Origin: an uncultured Anaeroplasmataceae bacterium
GTDB lineage: Bacteria; Bacillota_I; Bacilli_A; Acholeplasmatales; Anaeroplasmataceae
Direction: 5' to 3'
Assembly: GCA_934229785.1 (NCBI GenBank)
Contig: CAKQEA010000037.1
Location: 1-10,550 of the forward strand
DNA: 10,550 nucleotides
Of this stretch, positions 4,981 through 10,550 are shown piece after piece. The notes under the pieces were generated by a model. The model did not search any database. It was not told the DNA's origin and saw only the letters and a program-made list of their open reading frames with translations. Both the position numbers and the translations under genes were made by a program. The stretch's first letter is position 1. Each line of letters opens with the position of its first letter.

Positions 4981-7224
4981 TTATTTTTGAATTGAAATTA
5001 ATTTTGACTGATAAGATAAAACTAATGCTTGAAGATTTTTATCAATTGTATAGCTTGTATCATCAACGCTGTTGTTAAAACTCCATTTAATATCTCCACC
5101 ATTAATTCTTCCTGCATATTGCATAACCCTTGTTTGAGCTACTTGAGGAGAATCAATCATATCTTCACTTACACCTAAATCAACTTTAGTATCAAAGTTA
5201 CTATAAGCTTTTCCTCCAGCAACTGTTTTAAAGCTATCTGAAATTACTTCACCTCTTGTTGAAGCAAGATATGCATCAAATGATACTTGATTTAAAGCTA
5301 ATGTAGCGCCTTGAGTGCCTATTCCTGCATTTGCATAAACAAGAGATGTAGCTCCTTCAATATGATTGTTAAATGCTTTAATCATGCCACCATTTTCGCC
5401 TGAGAATGTTCCTTCACCTAAAGCATCAGATCCCTGTTTTGAAGATAACATTGGATTTTTACAATTTCTAAAATAATTACCTTCAACAAAAATATTACTA
5501 CCTAAAGTTGCACCAACACCATATTTGGCATTACCATCAAAATAATTATTATAAACATGAACTGACATCGTTCTTACTCGTGGATGACGAGAATCAGAGT
5601 GATCAAACCAATTATGATGATAAGTAATATAATTATCTTCTTTTTCTGATTTCATTCCACACAAAGACATTTTTCCTGAATCCCAAAAGTGCATATAAGA
5701 TATTGTTACAAAATTAGTATTATCCTTAACATCACAAGATCCATCACCCTTAACCTGATCTGCAGCTGATCCTGGATGACCATAAAATACGTCGCAATTA
5801 TGAATCCATAAATTAACAGTACCTTGAGAGGCAATACCATCATCAGGCCAATCAATCAAGCCTAAATTTTTAATTTCAACATTATTTGTTTTCATCATTC
5901 TTACACCAACACCAAATAATGTTGCATCTTCACCTACACCTTCAATGGTAATTCCAGCATTTATTATATCATTAGGACAATTTTTGTACGCTTCTTTTAT
6001 ACCTAAATTAAGATTATCATTGCTATTTGTTAATCCACTTTGAGTAACTTTACCTATAATTCTAATATCTAATGGTCTATTTTCAAAACCTTTACTATAT
6101 AGAGCAGTAATATTTCCTATACCAACAGCACTCGTCTTATTTCCTTTTTTATCTGATATTATTTCACAAGAAATATCGTTTTTATTTTCTTCAGAAACAT
6201 ATAACACTATTGCATTTGCTTTAAGTGTTCCATCTAAATTATAGGCACCTACTGCACCACCCTTTAAAGGTGATAGACTACTAAATGCAAATCCTGTTCT
6301 ATCCTGCTTTAAAACATTAACCTCTCTACTAGCTCCATTTTCGCATTCAACACCATCAACTACAGCTTTAACCATTATTGAATAATTTCCTTCTTTTAAG
6401 CCTAAAATATCAGCACGATAATTATCTGGATATTCTCTAATTAGACTTTTTTCGATTTGAACATAACTTGGTGAATCACTTTTTTTATAATAAACATTAT
6501 ATTTTTCAGCCCCAACAACCTTTTTCCATTCTAAATATGCAGTTTCTAAATAACCAGAATACTTAGTAATCTCAATTGAAGAATTTTCAACTAAATAGTT
6601 ATTTACAATTTCTGTTATTTCATTTTTGCAATTGTCTAAAATATTATCAATACTATTTGCTGAGGTTGCTGAATTTATCAAATCAATACAATTATCACGC
6701 TTTTCTGATATAGATTGACTAAGGCTTTCATATGCAGAAATATATTCAGTTGCATAGGTTTCTAATTCACCTATTTTCAATGACCTATATTCCTCTAAAT
6801 TAGGTGTACTTGGATTATCATCTTTTGGTGTATCTGGATTACTTGGATTATCATCTTTTGGTGTATCTGGATTACTTGGATTATCATCCTTTGGTGTATC
6901 ATTAGGGGTTTTTATCCATTTTGCATAAATTATTTTTGACTCATCAACATAATAACTATCAAAATCAACTTTATTTGTAAAACTAATATCAAAATACCAA
7001 CCATCAAACTTATATCCATTTTTAACAGGGTCATTTGGTTTTACAATTTTAGAATTATTTTCACATTCTAATGAGAATGTATTTTCATCGTTAGTGTTAA
7101 ATGTAATTGTATATTTAATTGTTATATTTTCAGTTTCATTATTTTGAGAATTTTTATTATCACAACCTGTTAAAGCAATAATAGTTCCCAAAAATAATGC
7201 TCCAATTATTTCTTTTCTTTTCAT
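4981..7224 (-). CDS. Lipoprotein pectate lyase, polysaccharide lyase family 1
   Basis: 747 residues from ATG 7224 (GGAG at 7234-7231, six bases upstream; an in-frame TTG at 7236 overlaps that site and is not the start). Domains: lipoprotein signal with LTGC at 18-21; an InlB B-type (Listeria-Bacteroides/Flg_new) repeat at about 36-106 containing GYKFDGWYFD; a Thr-Pro-Lys-Asp linker of 11-residue repeats at 109-142; a short helical region 143-213; an FN3-like module about 216-308; then a PL1 pectate lyase right-handed beta-helix about 315-640. Visible PL1 signatures are NLWIHNCD (471-478), GDGSCDVKDNTNFVTIS (493-509, calcium-binding Asp residues), YHHNWFDH (535-542) and SRHPRVR (545-551), the last holding the RxPxxR catalytic arginine. 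It should cleave polygalacturonate by calcium-dependent beta-elimination at the cell surface. It lies 17 bases downstream of its larger paralogue, so the two form an operon. Confidence 0.9.
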   Translation of the reverse strand: MKRKEIIGALFLGTIIALTGCDNKNSQNNETENITIKYTITFNTNDENTFSLECENNSKIVKPNDPVKNGYKFDGWYFDISFTNKVDFDSYYVDESKIIYAKWIKTPNDTPKDDNPSNPDTPKDDNPSNPDTPKDDNPSTPNLEEYRSLKIGELETYATEYISAYESLSQSISEKRDNCIDLINSATSANSIDNILDNCKNEITEIVNNYLVENSSIEITKYSGYLETAYLEWKKVVGAEKYNVYYKKSDSPSYVQIEKSLIREYPDNYRADILGLKEGNYSIMVKAVVDGVECENGASREVNVLKQDRTGFAFSSLSPLKGGAVGAYNLDGTLKANAIVLYVSEENKNDISCEIISDKKGNKTSAVGIGNITALYSKGFENRPLDIRIIGKVTQSGLTNSNDNLNLGIKEAYKNCPNDIINAGITIEGVGEDATLFGVGVRMMKTNNVEIKNLGLIDWPDDGIASQGTVNLWIHNCDVFYGHPGSAADQVKGDGSCDVKDNTNFVTISYMHFWDSGKMSLCGMKSEKEDNYITYHHNWFDHSDSRHPRVRTMSVHVYNNYFDGNAKYGVGATLGSNIFVEGNYFRNCKNPMLSSKQGSDALGEGTFSGENGGMIKAFNNHIEGATSLVYANAGIGTQGATLALNQVSFDAYLASTRGEVISDSFKTVAGGKAYSNFDTKVDLGVSEDMIDSPQVAQTRVMQYAGRINGGDIKWSFNNSVDDTSYTIDKNLQALVLSYQSKLISIQK
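6809..6900. repeat. 33-bp tandem repeat in the lyase linker
   Basis: About 2.8 direct copies of a 33-base unit (starting at 6809, 6842 and 6875) encode TPKDDNPSNPD repeats, a flexible acidic, proline-rich linker between the InlB-type repeat and the catalytic half of the protein. Copies are nearly identical at DNA level (a T to C change in the third), which implies recent expansion. The period is a multiple of three, so copy changes keep the reading frame. Confidence 0.85.
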
Positions 7225-7230
7225 ATATTT

Positions 7231-7234
7231 CTCC
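7231..7234 (-). promoter_or_regulatory. Ribosome binding site deciding the lipoprotein pectate lyase start
   Basis: The minus strand reads TTGGAGAAATATATG. GGAG is six bases before ATG 7224, whereas the in-frame TTG (7236-7234) is part of the site itself. The ATG also gives a signal peptide of normal shape (MKRKEIIGALF...LTGC). Confidence 0.8.
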
Positions 7235-7241
7235 AAAACTA

Positions 7242-10200
7242 TTAAGAAAGACTTATTAAGAATAGATTTACACTATCTACTTTTGAAATTGAATGTGAAC
7301 CTGCTTCTAATTCAATTTGTACTAAGCCATTTGAATCAATAGTATATTCTTTATTATCAATTTTTATCTTTTTACCTGATGAACTACTACCAAAGAATAA
7401 AACTAATGTTTGTTTAGTATTTGATGTAAAAGTAATAGATGTTTTTGACTCCATTTTTAAGGCTGTTGTATATGCTACACCATTATATGAAGCATTTAGT
7501 TTCCCTTTAGTATTTCCACTAATTATAAAGAATTCATCTGAAATGCCTTTTTCAAAGCTCTTTGTATGAGCTGCATTAGCAATATTATTATATTCTTCTT
7601 TCTTATTTAAAAATTCAGAATAATTAGATACTTGATTCTTTTCATTATCTGTTAAAGAATTATATAAGTTTTCAATCTTTGAAATTAATTCACCTGATGA
7701 TATTGATACATTGCCAATAGATGAGATTAACTTTTTTGTATATTCGATTTTAGCAGTACTTAATTTATCTAAATCTACAATATTATTTTTTTCTTCGTTT
7801 GTAAGGTTATTATATTTATTAAATAGTTCTGTTAAATCATTTAAATCATTGACATTAGTATCTTTTAATAATTTGTTTACATCATTAATTTTAATAAGTG
7901 ACTCTAATTTTGCCTCTGCATTTAATAAAACATTATAATTTGTAATTTTCTTTTGGTCGTCCTCTGCTAATGAATCAAATTCATTTCTAGCTTGTTCAAT
8001 CAAATTCTTACTTTCCAAAGTAACATTTCCAATTGCTGAAATTTTATTAATACATGAATTTACAGCAAATGCTTTAAAATCATTTTCTGCATTTGTTAAT
8101 GTAGTAAAATTAGATATAACAACATTATTACACCTAGACATTAAATCGTTGTAAGCTTTTCTTGCTGAAGATATTGCATTACCACTATTTTCATTAACAG
8201 TGCCAATTGAGTTAATTAAATTCTCTACATAAGATTTTCCTAAATTTGAATATGTGTTATAAGATTCAATAACCTTTGTATTATCAACTAAAGCCTTTAG
8301 ATCACTTGATAAATTATTATATAAGCTTAAAGCATTATTTATATAATTATAGCATTCATCATTATAAACAATATTTGTAGGAATTTTATCCTTTGCAGTA
8401 TTATATTCATCAATTAATTTCTTATTTAATTCTTCAGAATTATATTCTTCAAATTTCAATTCTTCAATTGTAATTGACTTAAATGTTCCATATGACATTG
8501 TCTTACCATCACCAGGTTGAAAATTATATGGTTGAACAATGTATGTACCAGGCTGTAATTTAACACTTCCACTTCCAACTAAAATGCATTCACCTGATTG
8601 TGCTAATAAGCATCCTGTATCAGATAAAGCATCAGATGCATATTTAACATCAACTACAACGCTATTTTTAATTGTAAAAGCATACATTGTCTTTGTTATC
8701 TTACCAGGATTTAATGTTTGTGGTAAAGTATTTATACTTACTGGTGTTACATTACTTGAAACAAATGAAATATCATTGCTTGTTACATTTTCAGCTGAAA
8801 CACCATGATCTTTTATAATACCTGTACAAGCTTTAATAACTTTTCTAGCATCAGTTATATTAGTTTGAAGATAATAATCACCCGTTGGTATGTAAGACAA
8901 TTTTGAATCAGTATCAAATTTAGAATAATCAATTTTGCTAGAAGCAAATTGACAATTATTAGCTACAGCTTGTGATTTATCATATACTACAGTACCAGTC
9001 ATAGAACCAATACAGCTTGAGAATGAATCACCATAGCTCTTTATTGCACCACTATCTACCCTTTGAGGATTTTTACACATATAAAATAAGTTAAATTCAG
9101 AGAAAATATATGCATTTGCTCTTGTATTCATACAATAATCTGTTTGACCTTCAAATACGTTATTATACATATGGATGTTAGCATTTCTAGCTAAAGGACC
9201 TCTTGCCTTACATAGTTTCCAATAATTATGATGATATGATAAGTTATATTGTAAACTTGAGTCTGCTGAACCAACTAAATTTGTCTTGTGACAGCCTTCA
9301 AAATAATTATAGCTGCATGTAAAATATTGTCCACGCTTAAAATCAACTGAGCCATCGCCTTCAGCCTTATCAGATTCAGCAGGATTTGAAACATCAGGAC
9401 AATAGAATTCATTATTATGAATCCAACAATGCTCAACAGATGCAGATAATGTTGAATTTACATTTGCTGAAACCTGAACACCTTCCATACCAATTGCATC
9501 CTCTGGAGTGTTAATGAAGCACAAATTACGAACCTCAAAGTTCTTGCCTAAATTAGGATATGCAGATTCAGCCATATAATGAAATCCCCATCCATCAATA
9601 ACAGCATCTTCACCAACACCTTCAAGTGTAATATCCTTACCAGATTTAATACGAGCCATATGGCCATTATCACCTACTGTTCCACCATTATCAGTTGAAT
9701 CGTATGTAGTTAAACCATTTATTAAGAAATTAGTTACATTAAATGAACCTCTTTTATATAAACCAGAATCAGAAACTGTACCAACAAATCTAACAACTAA
9801 TGGAACATTATCTAAAGCAAGCTTTCTAATAATGCCACTATTAGAATTAGGCTTTCCACCATTACTAGTTAAACCTGTTTCTTTCTTTTCGCCAACAGAA
9901 TTTAAAATATTACCAATACCCTCAACAGTTTCATTTTTATAATTTAAAGGTATTGTATTTTTATTTGAATCAGTTACATATAAAACAATAGCATTATCTT
10001 TTATAGTACCATCATCATTATATGCACCAACACCATTTGTATAATTGAAATGTGCATATCCACTTCTATCATAAGATACAACACTTACACTACACATAGA
10101 GCTATTAGAGCCTGATACAATTTGAATATCATAATCTCCCTTTGAAAGTCCAAAGATATCAACACGTGCAGTATCAGAATCAATTAATCGCATAAATGCA

Positions 10201-10550
10201 ACATTGGTTCCAATTGCATTATCAATATTAGAATTAGGAATTGCAGTAAGGTAATTAGAATCAGTTTTCTTCTTATATTTAACCTCATATGTTGCATTTT
10301 TAGTTATATCAAATTCTACAAAACAAGCTTCAGTTCTTCCTGAAACATCAGAAATTTTAATTTCACCTTGCTTTGTAACACTTCCAGAACCTGATGTTGA
10401 ATTTGAAACATCAGAAGGTTGAATAACATCACCACCTAATGGCTTATCTGTACTTCCACCGGTATTTCCTCCTGATGGTGTATCTGTACTTCCACCAGTA
10501 TTTCCTCCTGATGGTGTATCTGTACTTCCACCAGTATTTCCTCCTGATGG
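7242..10550 (-). CDS. Large multidomain pectate lyase, PL1 (N-terminus outside window)
   Basis: The frame stays open to the right window edge (1102 residues visible), so the first in-frame ATG, at 10193, is internal and not the start. Numbering from the edge: 1-35, 12-residue repeats of the form PSGGNTGGSTDT; about 58-165, FN3-like module; about 168-525, PL1 beta-helix with GDGSVDFKRGQYFTCSYNYF (398-417), YHHNYW (439-444) and KARGPLAR (448-455, RxPxxR catalytic arginine); about 614-701, a beta-sandwich that may bind carbohydrate; about 702-994, five helical repeats of about 55 residues with the recurring pattern IGNV...S...L (two copies read IGNV exactly); about 995-1102, a C-terminal beta domain ending in LISLS. 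The enzyme should cleave homogalacturonan outside the cell. No sortase signal or membrane helix is present at the C-terminus, so any anchor must be in the missing N-terminus. It is the upstream gene of the operon with 4981-7224; the promoter lies outside the window. Confidence 0.88.
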   Translation of the reverse strand, partial: PSGGNTGGSTDTPSGGNTGGSTDTPSGGNTGGSTDKPLGGDVIQPSDVSNSTSGSGSVTKQGEIKISDVSGRTEACFVEFDITKNATYEVKYKKKTDSNYLTAIPNSNIDNAIGTNVAFMRLIDSDTARVDIFGLSKGDYDIQIVSGSNSSMCSVSVVSYDRSGYAHFNYTNGVGAYNDDGTIKDNAIVLYVTDSNKNTIPLNYKNETVEGIGNILNSVGEKKETGLTSNGGKPNSNSGIIRKLALDNVPLVVRFVGTVSDSGLYKRGSFNVTNFLINGLTTYDSTDNGGTVGDNGHMARIKSGKDITLEGVGEDAVIDGWGFHYMAESAYPNLGKNFEVRNLCFINTPEDAIGMEGVQVSANVNSTLSASVEHCWIHNNEFYCPDVSNPAESDKAEGDGSVDFKRGQYFTCSYNYFEGCHKTNLVGSADSSLQYNLSYHHNYWKLCKARGPLARNANIHMYNNVFEGQTDYCMNTRANAYIFSEFNLFYMCKNPQRVDSGAIKSYGDSFSSCIGSMTGTVVYDKSQAVANNCQFASSKIDYSKFDTDSKLSYIPTGDYYLQTNITDARKVIKACTGIIKDHGVSAENVTSNDISFVSSNVTPVSINTLPQTLNPGKITKTMYAFTIKNSVVVDVKYASDALSDTGCLLAQSGECILVGSGSVKLQPGTYIVQPYNFQPGDGKTMSYGTFKSITIEELKFEEYNSEELNKKLIDEYNTAKDKIPTNIVYNDECYNYINNALSLYNNLSSDLKALVDNTKVIESYNTYSNLGKSYVENLINSIGTVNENSGNAISSARKAYNDLMSRCNNVVISNFTTLTNAENDFKAFAVNSCINKISAIGNVTLESKNLIEQARNEFDSLAEDDQKKITNYNVLLNAEAKLESLIKINDVNKLLKDTNVNDLNDLTELFNKYNNLTNEEKNNIVDLDKLSTAKIEYTKKLISSIGNVSISSGELISKIENLYNSLTDNEKNQVSNYSEFLNKKEEYNNIANAAHTKSFEKGISDEFFIISGNTKGKLNASYNGVAYTTALKMESKTSITFTSNTKQTLVLFFGSSSSGKKIKIDNKEYTIDSNGLVQIELEAGSHSISKVDSVNLFLISLS
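7628..8503 (-). repeat. Coding region of five tandem helical repeats
   Basis: This part of the large lyase encodes about five three-helix units of roughly 55 residues. Related landmarks recur: NSIGTVNENS, SAIGNVTLES and SSIGNVSISS each start a unit, each followed by a stretch such as LYNSLTDNEKNQVSNYSEFL. The DNA copies have diverged, so this is an old duplication. FIVAR-like or other surface-protein spacer modules are the nearest known type. The role is probably to hold the catalytic domain away from another domain or the cell. Confidence 0.6.
10445..10550. repeat. 36-bp tandem repeat in the large lyase linker
   Basis: Three copies (10445-10480, 10481-10516, and 10517-10550 cut by the window edge) encode a Gly/Ser/Thr-rich 12-residue unit. 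Copies two and three are identical over the visible part and the first differs by one base, so the array is young and may continue beyond the window. It forms a flexible extracellular linker. The period preserves the frame. Confidence 0.9.

Noticed and set aside
7225..7236. TTG start adding four residues to the lipoprotein pectate lyase
   Set aside because: The TTG overlaps the GGAG ribosome binding site that serves ATG 7224.
7711..7938. Plus-strand ORF of 75 codons
   Set aside because: Antisense to the helical repeats of the large pectate lyase, without its own start signals.
8539..8808. Plus-strand ORF of 89 codons
   Set aside because: Antisense to the beta-sandwich part of the large pectate lyase; no ribosome binding site and no recognisable protein.
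10191..10193. ATG at 10193 as the start of the large pectate lyase
   Set aside because: The reading frame continues without a stop to the window edge and encodes the rest of an FN3-like module and a repeat linker, so the ATG is an internal Met.

Overview
The window comes from a very AT-rich, low-GC Gram-positive bacterium. The base composition, strong AGGAGG-type ribosome binding sites, lipoprotein signal peptides with LASC/LTGC lipoboxes, and Listeria-Bacteroides (InlB B-type) repeats all fit an uncultured gut Firmicute of the Bacilli/Erysipelotrichia type. This taxonomic call is inference. TGG is used for Trp and TGA acts as a stop (73-75), so it does not look like a Mycoplasma code-4 genome.

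Layout. Positions 1-75 hold the 3' tail of a plus-strand gene, followed by a perfect terminator (114-139). Positions 145-905 have no large gene but are not empty. They contain a palindrome (376-390), a sigma-A-type promoter (408-436) driving a short free-standing RNA with its own terminator (about 443-521), and, converging on it from the minus strand, two overlapping very small ORFs (650-697 and 570-656). The second small ORF encodes a hydrophobic 28-residue peptide. Positions 906-2852 (minus) encode a lipoprotein with a right-handed beta-helix fold. A divergent promoter pair separates it from an MgtC/SapB-family membrane protein (3007-3729, plus), which ends at a bidirectional terminator shared with a small membrane/zinc-ribbon protein (3781-4248, minus). 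An unrecognised three-helix membrane protein (4357-4854, minus) follows with its own terminator. The rest of the window is a minus-strand operon of two paralogous multidomain family-1 polysaccharide lyases (pectate lyases): a large one cut by the right window edge (7242-10550) and, 17 bases downstream of it, a lipoprotein one (4981-7224).

How the genes fit together. The two PL1 enzymes share an FN3-like module followed by the same lyase domain and keep the RxPxxR catalytic signature. They differ in accessory parts: an InlB-type repeat and lipid anchor in one; a beta-sandwich, a stack of helical repeats and a C-terminal beta domain in the other. Together with the beta-helix lipoprotein they suggest cell-surface degradation of pectin or homogalacturonan. 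The MgtC, zinc-ribbon and small membrane genes have no visible link to that pathway.

The least ordinary part is 360-760. The short RNA has a core and 3' hairpin that resemble the tail of type II CRISPR tracrRNAs, yet it also sits tail-to-tail with a possible type I toxin-like peptide gene, as an antisense antitoxin would. Both readings are hypotheses. No cas gene or CRISPR array is visible in the window.
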